Both the position numbers and the translations under genes were made by a program. Under the pieces are notes generated by a model. It was not told the DNA's origin. It saw only the letters and a program-made list of their open reading frames with translations, and did not search any database. Shown here piece by piece: positions 31,591 through 44,400 of a DNA stretch of 64,000 bases (position 1 is its first letter; each line of letters begins with the position of its first letter). The stretch is from Hyposmocoma kahamanoa. Lineage: Eukaryota > Arthropoda > Insecta > Lepidoptera > Cosmopterigidae. The stretch covers positions 356,829-420,828 of the forward strand of contig NW_020653855.1 of assembly GCF_003589595.1 (NCBI RefSeq). The letters are read 5' to 3'.

Positions 31591-33764
31591 GGAAAAATAA
31601 TTTTTATGTAACTGTATAAATATTTTTTTTTAATCTTAATTATAAAAAAAATTGTTATGTTATCAATCTTATTTATTTTTGTAACATTAACATCACAAAG
31701 CGCTAGTATTATTATTATTTTATTTAATAAATTGTAATAATTTTAAGACTTTATTAATAATTGTTTTTCTCTCACATTATATTTGGTTAAGTTATTAATT
31801 ATGAATACTCGTTATGAATCATATTCGAATCTCTTTTTATATGATGGTGTTGTTTTTTTTTAAATGTGACTATTAATATTCATTCCTAAGTTATTTGTTA
31901 GCACTCTTTGAATGGACATTTTTAGTACATGAAAACAAACCCACTTTTACTGTGACAACTTTTAATTTGAAATCACGAAAGAAACTCGTTAGTTAATATA
32001 TATCATTATTTTATCTCTAGATGTACAAGCGATATTAGTGTTTTCCGAGTTTTCTAGATTTGTATAGTCACATACAGTGTGCAAATGGACTAAGGGGCTG
32101 CTATATTGTTCGAATATTTCCAATACAATCCGTTAACGCATTGCGAATTTCTTGCCCTCGGACATATTCCCTGAATGCTATAACTTGGGTCTTTTCAAGG
32201 CGAGAATGAATAGCCATTATTTTGGTTGCATACTCCATCGTCGACCTCATCGTCTTCAGTTTCCGTCCTCGACTTTGACCTCCATCTCATTTGATAAGTA
32301 TTATATATACTTATTGTATTAATAAGTGTTATATTATTTAAAAAAACAATCTTATCTCGTATCAGCTCCCCCCACGTTGTCGCCACTGAGCTGTTGTCCT
32401 CACACTCTGAACAAACCGCGGCCCACAACACACGTGCAATCTCTCGGTTAAGAAATTGTATAAAACACCATACTTTCACGAGTCTCCGCCTCATCTTTCC
32501 GCAATTACTTTCATTTGTATTCCAATTTGAAATATATTACGTGTACGTAGTGGTATAACTGTACACAACAGTCTGCTTCTGCCTTTGCTAAATGAAGATA
32601 ATCGATATCGAAAATCACGAATAAAGAACAACTGTTTGTACATTTGGATCGCGTGCTTATGATAATGTACTATGAAAAATTTATTTGTGTCGCAACTTGA
32701 AATTGGCTTTCATAAGTAATAGTTATTTGGTTTTGTGTGCTGAAGTTGTTTTTCAAAGAATGTTGTCTAATAAATTAGGATCTTATGTAATGAATTAACG
32801 TGTAAAAAGTATGTATAAATCGACCAAAATGTAATACAATATTGAATCACATTTACGACAATGTGCCTCTTTACACACTGTAAAATTCGCATTTTTGTAC
32901 AAAAACCCTTGCGACTATTTACATTGGAATGCCTATTTTGATGACGTCTCAAGCTGTTACTAAACTAGATCACCACCGATCAGACTCATTTTACGTGGAA
33001 TACTATTCTGATGACATCACCAGTAACAACTTCATTTTTAGTATAATGCTAGTCTGACACACCGTCATGAGTTCCGTCTTGAGTAGAATGCAATGCTGAT
33101 GACGTCATCAGATTCGGTGCGAAATGGGTGCGAAGTACACGGTGCCCTTTCAAATTCAAAATTTTTAGCTATTAGAAAATTGTGATCCTTTTTGGATGTC
33201 GAAACACAAGGACGCTGACGTCGGACTTTTATCTCAAGTATTGATTGTTTTTTTTATTGTACGATTGTATTTTAGACACACTAATTTTATTAATACAGGG
33301 TGTCTGAAAATTCTCTTAATTATGACATGACGTTTTTTTATTATCATAATTTTGTTTTTAATTTTTAAACTTGATCTGGTGTGAAATGACAAAGAAAGAT
33401 CTTTATTATTTTATATTTCTTTTTTTTTATTGTTTCATCTTTTAACCTTGTATATAAGTGCTAGTTAGGTATTTTGTAAATGGTACTACAAGTCTAGTAT
33501 GTATTGTGTTGCCATAAAAAATATTGATTAAACAATAATGAAATGCATTTATTATTATATTTTTGTAAGATTACAAAATGATGACGAGCTTGCAACGCTG
33601 ATAATCGAAATATGCAATTTTTAGTAGCAATGTGCCTATACCGCCTCCCTAGAGACCTATGCCCTGTTGTGACACGTATATTGAATTTATATATAGATTG
33701 TAGTAGTTTGAGTCTACTCTATTTAGGTCCAATGTTCTATTTACTTCAGTTGATATTAAAAAAA

Positions 33765-34090
33765 TAATTGGTATATGTTAAGTACCCATTGAATACAGCG
33801 GTTTTTCTTGTAAAATTTCGAGGTAAGTTTGTGTTTGAAGTCCCAAACCCGCATTGGGCCAGCGTGGCGGACTATGGCCTAAACCCTCGTCTGAAAGGAG
33901 ACCCGTGCCCAGCAGTGGGACATATAAAGGGGTTGATGATGATGGTGACTGTGTTTTTTTAATCTATCTTAAAAAAATTTAGGAATCGTGTTGTCAGACC
34001 GTATAGTAATCAGATTATATCCTCAATTTACTATATATTTTTTCTAGAGTGATTAATTCAACACATCCACTGTTATGCGAAATCAACCAA
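33765..34090 (+). repeat. Family F copy interrupted by a LINE tail
   Basis: Matches 44738-44960 on both sides of an insert at 33837-33950. Confidence 0.75.
33837..33950 (+). mobile_element. 5'-truncated LINE tail with target duplication
   Basis: About 114 bp containing gggccagcgtggcggactat, gagacccgtgcccagcagtg and ending gatgatgatgg. Flanked by tgtgttt on both sides; the 44.8 kb copy reads gtttgtgtttttttaat with no insert. Confidence 0.8.
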
Positions 34091-34435
34091 AGCCTAGTCT
34101 TTCCTTAGAGGAGATCTGTGCCCAGTAGTGGAGGGTATGGTTGTCTAGACTAATGCATATTTCGATTATCAAAGCAATTCGTTCTAGAACCGTAGAGGCT
34201 CGTAGTGCTGTAGTGTTTTGCAGTTATAATAAATAAAAAATACACAATAATATTAAATTCTCTTTGCTTTTTATCAAATTTGCTGTAAGGGTGATTTCAC
34301 ACTGCGGTAGATGATTAATTAATCATTTAAAATGGCAAAACACGTACGCACGAAAACTCCCTCGTGCTACGTGAAAACATACAGAGAATATAGACCTCTT
34401 TCTACCTATCTGAAATATCTCGTCCATGACATTAC

Positions 34436-34541
34436 CATGCCGGGCTGCCACGCAGAGGTCCCAGGTTGGATCCCCGGGCCGGGAGAAATATATTTTTACA
34501 GCCTACATTTATTTCTCTCGTGAGTTTGGGTGTACTGGGGT
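34436..34541 (+). repeat. SINE family C fragment
   Basis: gctgccacgcagaggtccca, a B-box-like ggttggatcc, and tttatttctctcgtgagttt. Confidence 0.7.
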
Positions 34542-35089
34542 GCTTTTGGCAAATTGTCTGAAGTGCTCAAGTCTTTTGTAGTAGTAATGCCTTCGAAATG
34601 TATCTCGTGTGACTACAGAACAGTTGAACTTTGATTAATTTATCAACTACCCCAAGTGTGTGAGCACTCATAACAGAAATTTGTCTTAAACTGAATAATA
34701 TAATTTAAAAATAAATCACAAAATTTATGCTGACAATAAATATTATAAATTCACTTTTTAAAATCTTCTACATGGCAAAAGAAATCCGCTTTAAATTATA
34801 TAGAAAGTAAATATCACCAAATAATTAAAATATAATGCATTTTTAGCAGTGTATTGTGTGTGAAAGTGATTAAAGAGAAAGTTAAAACCGAACAGAACAT
34901 CAGAAGATGGAAACAGCCTTAGAACAATTGTAATGGCTATTGAAAGGGAGGTTCGTTTGACTGAGTGCACTGGTGACGACAGGCTGGAACAAGTGAAAGA
35001 TGGTAAGTGCCAAGGGGGCCATTCTCTCGAAGCAAGAAATCTGTAGTTACGGCCAGTTTTGATGTTAACGGTGATCTACAGATTTGAGT

Positions 35090-35345
35090 CCAGAGAAGTG
35101 CTGCCACCTCACCTATTTCTGCTGAAAACCTGTAATGTGAGCATTACTGCGTTCCGGTTTTGAAGGGTAAGGGTGCTGATGAAATTACAAGGACATGGGA
35201 CTCGTTAACTCATGTCTCAGAGTGAAAGGCGCAGTTCCCCCTTGAATCTTTGCGATTTAAAGCTGTGAGCGGAAGTGCAACTGTTATGAACAGGCGTGTC
35301 GCTTACCACCAGACGTGTGATTTGTTCGTTCCGTCGCTTGGCATA
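35090..35345 (-). repeat. Family B copy
   Basis: Near full length in reverse; from tgccacctcacctatttct to gacgtgtgatttgttcgttc. Confidence 0.75.
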
Positions 35346-35511
35346 CTTCGCTTTTTATTTTTAAGGCTCCATCATTACATGAGACAATGATGTCACGGTC
35401 GAAAGAAAAAATAACAAAACAAAAAAAAACCCACACCGATTTTGATGGGTTAGTCCAAGGAAATAATAGACTACATAAACATGTAACACGAATTTATATG
35501 TATATTTAGGT

Positions 35512-35909
35512 CATCGAGTATATAACCAGAAATAGAGACGAAATGTCGTCAATTGTTTTACTTCAAATCTACCACTTTAACTTCAGCTTTGCTATAATGG
35601 TCGAAAATTGAATAATTACATAGGTATTTAATTTAACGATGAAATTTGATTCCGTTTGTTTTGTAATTAGATGTTTTGCTGTTTTTCCCGCACCACCGAA
35701 TGGACCAGCCCCCCATTGTTAGAGATATTATGTTTATTACAATAAATACAGAATATTTTGGAATATACCTACGGAGACGTACACACGGTTCAGTTGTTGA
35801 CGCTGTACTATTTCAGCTTTCTAATTTGTGATTTCAGCGCAAACGAGAGTTGATATTTAAAAGTGATATGGCCATTATTTCATCTCTATTTCTGGTTATG
35901 TACTCGATG
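35512..35909. mobile_element. MITE-2 copy 2
   Basis: 398 bp; ends catcgagtatataaccagaa and ttctggttatgtactcgatg. Flanks atttaggt and atttagga agree at 7 of 8. Confidence 0.9.
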
Positions 35910-37139
35910 ATTTAGGATGAATTTCCATTGAGTAAAAATTTGGGGGAAAACACTAAAGGTGACTTGGCATCATTAAAAAAAAGTTTCGGTCGGGGCTAGA
36001 ACTAAAAATGTATGACAACGCGGTTTGACAGTTTCGAACGGGCCCGTCGGGCTTCGAGAGTAGTCTCATACGTAGATCAGCCACAGTATGAAATCGGCCG
36101 TAACTACGGATTTCGTGCTTTGAGAGTAGAGCCCCTGATTGGGCCTGATTAGGAGATTTACACGCCTTTGGGTTTCACCACACTTATTTAAGGTTCAAAT
36201 TGAAGCGAATGCGATGCGAATTATCTAGTTTGAGCATTATGTACAGGTGAGTATCCATTATGCGCGAAAAGTAAAAGATTCATAATTTTTATTCTGGTTT
36301 GCCTTTGAATGACTGCCACACGTGTTTTAAAATATTGAGGATGAGAGTTAACAAATACGCAAATATCCCTAATGTACATGCATGGCAAAGGCAATAATGT
36401 TTAGCTTTTTGTTGGCATAAACCAACGGCGTAACGTAGCCCCATAAAAAACAACCCAACGGCGTTAGATTGCATGAGCGAGGTGGCCGTTCGACCGAATT
36501 TGAAGAGATCAATATATGATTGTTTGACCAGTTGCGTGATTGTTGCAAACGTGGTTATATGAACGTGATTATTATTTTATTTATTTAAATAATAATAAAT
36601 AAATAAATAATAAAATACTTTATTTCAGACTTCAGGCGGTGGTCATTACAATACTGACAGTAAAACAAAATTAAAGTCTAAAGGAACTAAGTGTTTGTGT
36701 ACAATAAATAAATCCAGATGAAAAAAAAAATCAGAAACATTAACATTAAAATATTGAAACGTGCAACGACGTCCACCGGGCCAACATTGGTGCAAACAAA
36801 TACAAAAGTTTTATGTCCTTATTGGAAAACCCAATATATTCCTCGATTATGTAAATTGAGCCTAATTCTTAACCGACTTGAGCAGGTCATAGGTCAGCTT
36901 TATTTTGCTTCCGTTCGAACCGCCTGACGCGACGGACTTAGACGCGAAACCCCTTGCGTTTCGCGTCCTAATCAAAATCTTTTTCTGTCCGTTTTAATGT
37001 CCATGGTAACCCTTTAAAACTTCCGTAAATTCCTTCCCGAACAGAAAGCACTACCACAGTATTGGTGTATTTTCTCCACCTGGGCTCTACATCGGGTATT
37101 ACTTTTTAGAAACAGTGTAACATTGTGAAAAGGGTTTTT

Positions 37140-37470
37140 TTTGCACCTGATGGTAAGCTACACGCTTGTCCGTAACAGTTGCAGTGCCACTCAGAGCTTT
37201 AAATCGCAAAGATCTGAGGGGCACTGCCAATGCGCCCATCACCCTGAGACATAAGTTGATAAACCCATGTGCCTGTAATTTCACCAGCTCCCTTGCCCTT
37301 CAAAACCGAAACGCAGTAATGTTCACATTGCTGCTTGGCGGCAGACATAGGTGTGCTGGTGAAAGTACAGGCACTTGGGACTTGTCAACTTATTTCTCAG
37401 GGTGACGGGCGTGTTATGAACAGACATGTCACTTACCACCAGGCGAACGACTTGTTCGTTTCTATAGACG
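37140..37470. repeat. Second inverted pair of family B
   Basis: Plus copy 37140-37345 meets reverse copy 37346-37470 at gcagacataggtg, the same type of junction as at 8.3 kb. Confidence 0.75.
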
Positions 37471-38876
37471 TTGAATAACAACATAGAACGCACGTGGGAT
37501 GAAACTGAGAATGGACGACCTCGGCGTGCATGTCTCAACCAGATTAAGGGTGTGCACATAACAAGGACCAAGTGAAATGTAACGAGAACAAACGGGCGTG
37601 TGTGATTAGATGAGCGAAAGAACTATCAGGAATAAAGCAGGTGCATGTTCGTATTTTCTGCGTATCCCAATGAGAGACAGGCGTATGTGTGTGTGTGTAT
37701 AATAATGAACTTCCAATTTTGTAATTTTTCATAAATTTTCATACAAAGTAGATTAAAAAAGCGAATATAAGGTAACTCAATGCGGCCGTCAGAAACTCTG
37801 CCATCGACATTATCCTAGCCCCTGGTCAGAGTGAGAACGCGTGCTCAACAGTGTAACATATTTGCTTTATTAATCTATTTAGTGCTAAATTTAAAATAAT
37901 AGACTGCAATTTGCCAAATAATGTCTGTCACTTTTCCATTGAGCTAGTAACGTAGCTGCCACAAGGTTGTCAATATTTGTAACTCGCTCGAATCCAGGAT
38001 AGAGCCCATTTGTCGTATCGAAATTACGTTTAAGTATCTAATTATCACTAGATTTGATGGCAAAGGAAAAGGCCGTGAGAGCAGATATGCGAGATCACTC
38101 ACATAAAGAGACCTGTGCTCAGTTGTGTGTGATTCACGACTTTTCCTACGCCATAAATGCTAGAAAGCGAACTAGGAACGTTACGCTGTCAAAGCACATA
38201 CTTTTGTTACCGAGTTATATTGACAACTGTAAAAACTATACAACTAATAAGAAATAAGAACCAATCTATTAAAAAACAAATTTGTAATAAAATTATCTTA
38301 ATGTATGCATTTTTTCCAAAATATTGTAATTTAATAATTAAGTAATTTAATAAAATAAATGTTTGTAAAAATAATATTATTTAATAATATTGTATTTGTA
38401 ATATTTTATATTGCGATATAGAACCGAAATGAGGAATAAAAAAAAATTTAATTTTTAAAAAAACAATTGAAAATGTTAGTTAAAAACATTTTTCATGGTG
38501 GAGAAATTAGTGCCTTTTATTCTTATTTTTACAATTAGTGGATAAAATCTAGAAAAATTACTTCGGGATATAGGTACCTATCTAGACTATCTCTTTGTCC
38601 GAGTTATGGCTGTCAAAATGTAAGTAAAAAATGGCGCACGCAATGAATTTTTAATGTCACATTGCATTGTACCAACATAAACTTTTAAATGGAACTCTTC
38701 TTAAATGTCAGTCAACCACTGACCTTTACGTAATTATTTATTATACGCCTTAATACAATAAATATTTATTACATTAAGGAGTGTAATGTAATCAGTGTAT
38801 GATTGTAACTTCAAATAGAAGCGCTTTAGTGGCGCCACTATGACGCTTCAAAACGTCTAATTTAAAGACTCCTTAA

Positions 38877-39306
38877 GGGCGCATTCCCATTATGTCGTAA
38901 CGTTTTATTTATCGTTGGACGACTGTCGCGTGTAGCCTGTTCCCATATCGAGACCATCTGTCGTGGACATTTATTTTATCGTTGAACAACTGTCGTGTCT
39001 AGCTGTTCCCATTAGCTCGTGACAACAATTTATCGGTTCACGACAGCCGCCTTGTCGTTTACCCGACAGAATCGTTTGAAGCTGCGATTATCTGTCGTCG
39101 TATTTTTATCGTGACTTTTTATTTATCGTATTACGACTGTCGTTCTAGCTCTTTACATTGTAACGACATTGTGTCGTCGTACCGTCAAAAAAGTCGTGAA
39201 CGACAGTTAATCGTGTTGTAATATGTGGACAACTTCATTTAAACATATAAGCCACGACACTTTAAACTCCACGACTACCTGTCGTCACGACATAACGGGA
39301 AGGCCC
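38877..39306. mobile_element. Harbinger-like MITE copy 1 (GGGCGCATTCCC ends)
   Basis: 430 bp. Ends gggcgcattcccattatgtc and gacataacgggaaggccc, flanked by taa and tag. Inside, tgtcgt and acgaca words recur many times in both orientations. Copy 2 at 41865-42170 has a perfect taa duplication, as in PIF/Harbinger elements. Confidence 0.8.
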
Positions 39307-39801
39307 TAGCAAATAGAGTACCCGGAGACGTAAGATACCTTTGTAGCAATGTATAAATGTTTTAATTAGTCTATTCAATAAAATTTACCACCTTTGGTAA
39401 CTTAGAACGTCCAACATTGGTGTTGACGGAAAATGACTCTGAAATTTGTGACGTATTAAGACTGCTACCGCCAGTTCCGTCTTTCTCCTGGACTCGCGGA
39501 CAGCACAACAAGGTACACTTACTTTCAACATGCTATGTGGTCCTGATTTCGGTTCCACATTACGCAATTATTCTTCTGAACCCTGAGCTTTAAGAGTCTC
39601 GCCTGTATAAAGGAAATGCTTGTACCGTAGTGTAGTGATGAACAGAAAGAATATACACAATAAAGAAAATTATAAAAACATTTATTCATTTTTACTTTGT
39701 AAAATCTAAACCTATTCCTGATTAGGGACACAGTATCGAATCAAAAGTATCGATGCTGTACTCCATGAGTAGTATCAGGGTAATTTTCAAATAAGTTTTT
39801 T

Positions 39802-40201
39802 NNNNNNNNNNNNNNNNNNNNNNNNNNNNNNNNNNNNNNNNNNNNNNNNNNNNNNNNNNNNNNNNNNNNNNNNNNNNNNNNNNNNNNNNNNNNNNNNNNN
39901 NNNNNNNNNNNNNNNNNNNNNNNNNNNNNNNNNNNNNNNNNNNNNNNNNNNNNNNNNNNNNNNNNNNNNNNNNNNNNNNNNNNNNNNNNNNNNNNNNNNN
40001 NNNNNNNNNNNNNNNNNNNNNNNNNNNNNNNNNNNNNNNNNNNNNNNNNNNNNNNNNNNNNNNNNNNNNNNNNNNNNNNNNNNNNNNNNNNNNNNNNNNN
40101 NNNNNNNNNNNNNNNNNNNNNNNNNNNNNNNNNNNNNNNNNNNNNNNNNNNNNNNNNNNNNNNNNNNNNNNNNNNNNNNNNNNNNNNNNNNNNNNNNNNN
40201 N
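39802..40201. other. Assembly gap, 400 N
   Basis: Exactly 400 N between AT-rich DNA on the left and CTCGAG-rich DNA on the right. Confidence 0.98.
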
Positions 40202-40264
40202 CTCGGTTGACCCGCCCCACCACATGTCGGTGACCTTCAGATCACGCTAGAGTCTCGAGTCGCG

Positions 40265-40476
40265 AGCGATGGGTGAGTCCAGTTATTCAACTCGAGTTAC
40301 TCAGAGTCAACTCGAGTTAGCTCGGTCGGTTCGATGACCTTCGGTCAAACTCGAGTCGCGGTCGGCCGGCCGATCGTGTCCGCTTCGGTGAATCGTCGGT
40401 TCGAGTTCTACTCGCGACTCGCGGTTGTTCTGTCAAGTCAACTCGAGTTGAAACTAATACAATTAGTCCCATCGCT
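40265..40476. mobile_element. Possible hAT-like element, AGCGATGGG ends
   Basis: agcgatggg at 40265 and its inverse cccatcgct ending at 40476, with shared caactcgagtt inside each end. I could not find a matching flanking duplication; the true left end may lie in the gap. Confidence 0.45.
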
Positions 40477-40539
40477 AGTAGGACTTTTCACGAGTCGAGA
40501 GAGAGTTGCGTGTGTTTTATATCTAGCATGTTTGATATT

Positions 40540-40738
40540 TCCACGTTTGCGGAGGACAGCACCACTGGCCAATCACAGAGCAGCAGCGTCCACGCGTCCA
40601 ATACAACCAAAACAAATGTAAGGTGTCGCGCATGCGCGCAAGTCACTCCGCAACGCAAAGCGGAAGACTCGTGAAGGCCTTTGCGCGGAAGGCAGATTTC
40701 TACGCAGTGACCGAGCCAAACGCAAACAAGCGAAAAAC
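40540..40738 (+). promoter_or_regulatory. CpG-rich promoter-like block with NRF1/Ewg-type site
   Basis: ccaat at 40569-40573 and the perfect palindrome gcgcatgcgc at 40628-40637 (the NRF1, insect Erect-wing, consensus) lie in GC- and CpG-rich sequence that stands out from AT-rich surroundings. A strong donor aaaaac/gtaagt follows at 40739. It could be the promoter and first exon of an unrecognised plus-strand transcript, or a transposon promoter. No downstream exon identified. Confidence 0.35.
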
Positions 40739-41284
40739 GTAAGTGGAAGAATCGTGCACCAGAGGTTATAATTGGAAATGTTATATCTTTTTTATTTTTA
40801 TAACTATGTATATTTTTTGGAATTTCAGGTAATGATATCGGTATACAAATTAGTAAAAAAATTGGCTATTTATTACTCCTTGAAAGTATCGATTGTCGTT
40901 TTTCACTTTTAAGGGTTGAAAAAAAAAAACCAAATGCACTATTTAAATTTTATTTCGGACTAGCTAAAAATATAGATATTTAATTTTCACAAGTCAAGGA
41001 CAATGTAATAATATACACACGCTTTTTTTATCTAGTTAACACATAATTTGTTTCAGTATGACGTACCATATATCTCCGGGTTTCTCATATTCAATCGCTA
41101 GTTTAGACGCGATTTGATCCACAACCAAAGCTAGGATCACGATATGCGACAAACTCTACGCATAACATATAATTTTTACGCATGCTTATGGCTTCGCATA
41201 AAATTATGCGGAAGATACGGGCGCTACATGGGCTAGCGGCGGCGCTGTAAGTAATAATAAATGACAATAACAATGTTAACATAG

Positions 41285-41530
41285 TACATCGTGCATTAGG
41301 GGCGGTAAAAAAGGAATTACGAACGAGACTCTATTAGAAGCCCGAAGTCGAAGACTGAGGGTTTTCGTAATCGAGGTTCGTAATTCCCGTACCGCCCGTG
41401 AAATATAAAAAAATTTTTCATCACACTTGCACGTAAATAGTATGATTACATGCAGACTAACTTGACTATAATGTCCGAAATAAGACCCTCGGGCCTTTTT
41501 CGTCTCGTTACTGCCATGGTCGGCAATGAG
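41285..41530 (+). repeat. Family H short form
   Basis: Palindromic module (ggaattacgaacgagactct ... ggttcgtaattcccg) followed by the atcacacttgcacgtaaata module; order differs from the long copies. Confidence 0.7.
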
Positions 41531-41864
41531 AAGAAAAAAAGCCCAAGTCAAGTTAGCCTTGTTGTTGTTAGTATTCCTACTATTTACTTGAAAGTGGGGT
41601 GAAAATGTTTTTTATTTATCTACAAGTCAAGACGGTAATTGCACGCAAATTATGCGTAATTATTATCGTTAATGCGCAAAATTGTATAGACCAGTGAAGA
41701 AAATAGGTTACGCCTAAACAAAAGTTATACGAATGTGTGGTTTAACCACAGAGATCATAGTCGTCAGTTCAAATAAATTCGTTGACTAAAACTTAAATAA
41801 CGAACTTATTTTTTTTTAAATGATAAATGATTTCAAATATCAAAGTCAAGTAACAAAGCAATAA

Positions 41865-42170
41865 GGGCGCGTTCCCATCATGCCGTAACGTTTTATTTGT
41901 CGTTGAACGACTGTCGTGTCTAGCTGTTCCCACTATGTGACGATAATTTATCGGTTCACGACAGATTCGTTGCGATAATCTGTCGTCACATTTTTATGGT
42001 GACGTGTAACTTGTCGTCAGACGACTGTCGTTCTAGCTCTTTCCGTTGTCACGACAGTTTGTCGTCGTAACAACAAAAAATTCGTGTTTTACTATATGTG
42101 AACAACTTCATTTAAATATACAAGTCACGACACTTTAAGCTGCACGACTTGGACATAATGGGACGCGTCC
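41865..42170. mobile_element. Harbinger-like MITE copy 2, TSD TAA
   Basis: 306 bp; ends gggcgcgttcccatcatg and cataatgggacgcgtcc with taa on both sides (41862-41864, 42171-42173). Confidence 0.85.
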
Positions 42171-43269
42171 TAATGCACCCTCGCATTAATATCCAACACT
42201 CGCTAATTAACCAATGAGTATCCACATATTGTTACCACAGCACCTCACTGGTTAGTCACTTGACACAGAAAGTAATCCATCTTCGATTAGATATTAACTT
42301 CAGTTTTGATTGAACAGCTAAAACTACTGCTGTCTTATTAAAGTAATACAGTGTGATAATATTTTTAAACAGCTATCATATTAGTACTTAAAAATTAAAA
42401 CACCTGGAAACAAATTTTTCACTACAAAATATATCATATTAATGATAAGTGAATCTAGATCATGGATAATTAAAATTGACTTTTTTGAATTGATTGATTC
42501 ACTTGACCATCTTGTTGTTCCATATTGTTCGATTAAGGCAACATTTTTAATACGTAGAAAGATATCGGCGGGAATAGTGCAATTACGTGTAGCTATCATT
42601 GGATTATAAGTTACCATTTCAGTAATTTAGTGGTCAAATTAATGGAAATCTATTGTTATCATTCCGTAGACAGCATGAATGCTTCCTGTTCAATAATGAA
42701 AATCGTACCCATTGAAATAAAAAGTAATAACGTTAACTCCTTTTCCGGTAAAACTTTGTTTAGTGCAGATAAGTGCTTTTTGCCAATAATACGCGGATTT
42801 GCGCCATCCCTGACGATACCATAGGAATAGGAACATTCGGAAAAAGCGCGTGGTATTTTAATACTAATTTAGTGGGTACCATTTTTAAATAAAATTGTCA
42901 CGAACGCGCCAAGTACCGCTTAATTTCTTTTTTCGCGTAATTACCGCATAACTTCAAGATACTATCACCCCAAATAAAGTTTTGCCATTTAATACAGAAT
43001 ACACCCTGTATATTTTTTCAACAAAACACTTTGTTGTAGTCACGTGCTTTGACCCAGCAATTTACAATGCAAAAAGTTTCAAACGCCCAGTGTACATTAA
43101 AATGTACTGGATTTAAACACATGCTTCAGGTTGAAGCTAGACTTGCCCTTACTTTGTATGAGAAACGTATTTTTCTATATACCATAATGACATATCGTCG
43201 GTGTCCAATTTTCCAAGTTTTAAAATCGAATTTTATAATTTTAATAAAACAGTCGTTAAGATTTAAAAT

Positions 43270-43429
43270 CCATGGCTCTAGTGAAAAGGTGTACAAGTCA
43301 CAAAAACCAACATTACAAGGAGACGCGAAAGACAGTTAAAGCGTAATATGGCATTAAGCGTTAAGTGTTTTTCGGGTTTCCTTGTTAAGTTGGCTTTTTG
43401 ACTTCGACCCCTTTTCACTAGAACCACAG
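43270..43429. mobile_element. Small TIR element copy 2
   Basis: Ends catggctctagtgaaaagg and ccttttcactagaaccacag; interior matches 9230-9387. Confidence 0.7.
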
Positions 43430-44049
43430 AAAAATGCCCTTAAAATTTACGAAATGTCGCATATGCCCTTTCTACAAAACACCGACGATATAGAGTGTCC
43501 CACAAGTCAACGTGAAGCGGGCTAGAGAGAGTCCAGGCCATATCAGTTCTGGTAAAAATAAAATAATTAATCACGGCTATTTAGGATTAAGTTAAAAAGG
43601 AAATCAAAAACTTGAAAATTTGTGATTAGAGTGCCTAAAGATGTAGTTTAGGGTGTTGATTTTCAATATTTTCAAAAATATTCCTATTATCACTTAATTG
43701 ACGTGGATTTTTATTTTATTTTTACTAGAACTGTTATAGCCTCTCGCCCGGTGCCCGTTTGACGTTGAGTTTTGGGGCACCTTGTGTAACGCTAACATTG
43801 AATGAGATATTTTTACTATAATATACACTGAAGGTTTATAATATTTAGTCGAAGCCTCTTCACACGGCATTTCTATCATAGAAATTTAAAGCAAACATTG
43901 TTGATTTTTTTCTTATTTCTCTCTTTCTTCGAAAGCGACAGTAATGCCTGTCTATAGTACCTAGGCATATTTACATATGAATTTAGTGCATTGTAATAAA
44001 GTTAATTCAATGTTATAACAATCTATATTGTTCTATAAAGGGTTATTTG

Positions 44050-44400
44050 TAAAATGCTAACAGCACTGTATGGATGCGAGACAAGGACAACAACAAGCAA
44101 AGACGGAGAGAGATTCGAGTCATTTCAAATATAATGCTGGAGGCGAATGGAAAAAATAAAATGGATTGAAAATAGATCAAATGAGAAAGTTTTGGAAAGA
44201 GTTGGGGAGAAGTCTTTTCAATGCAATAGAGAAGGGGGAAAATGTTTGAACATTTGTTGCCTAATGACGAATTTGTGAGAGTGACAATTGAGGGGAGGAT
44301 AGAAGGGAAAAGAAAGAAAGGAAGGCCAAGAATGGCGTAAAGTGAACAAATAAAAAAGAAGATCAAAGCTTTAGAGATGTCAAAGAACTGACTGTGAACT
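44050..44400 (+). pseudogene. LINE C-terminal fragment (RTE-like)
   Basis: Reads MLTALYGCETRTTTSKDGER, then CWRRMEKIKWIENRSNEK and VLERVGEK, later GRPRMA, with stops and shifts. LYGCETW...WCWRRM..I.W and G.GRPR are hallmarks of the C-terminus of such LINEs. Confidence 0.75.

Noticed and set aside
37679..37703. (GT)n tract considered as a Z-DNA or regulatory site
   Set aside because: Only about eight dinucleotides; ordinary microsatellite.
38157..38460. AT-rich stretch considered as a replication origin or attachment region
   Set aside because: Only base composition supports it; many similar stretches occur here.
40334..40621. 95-codon plus-strand frame
   Set aside because: It crosses a hAT-like element end and a CpG-rich block; no domain, composition typical of chance reading in GC-rich DNA.
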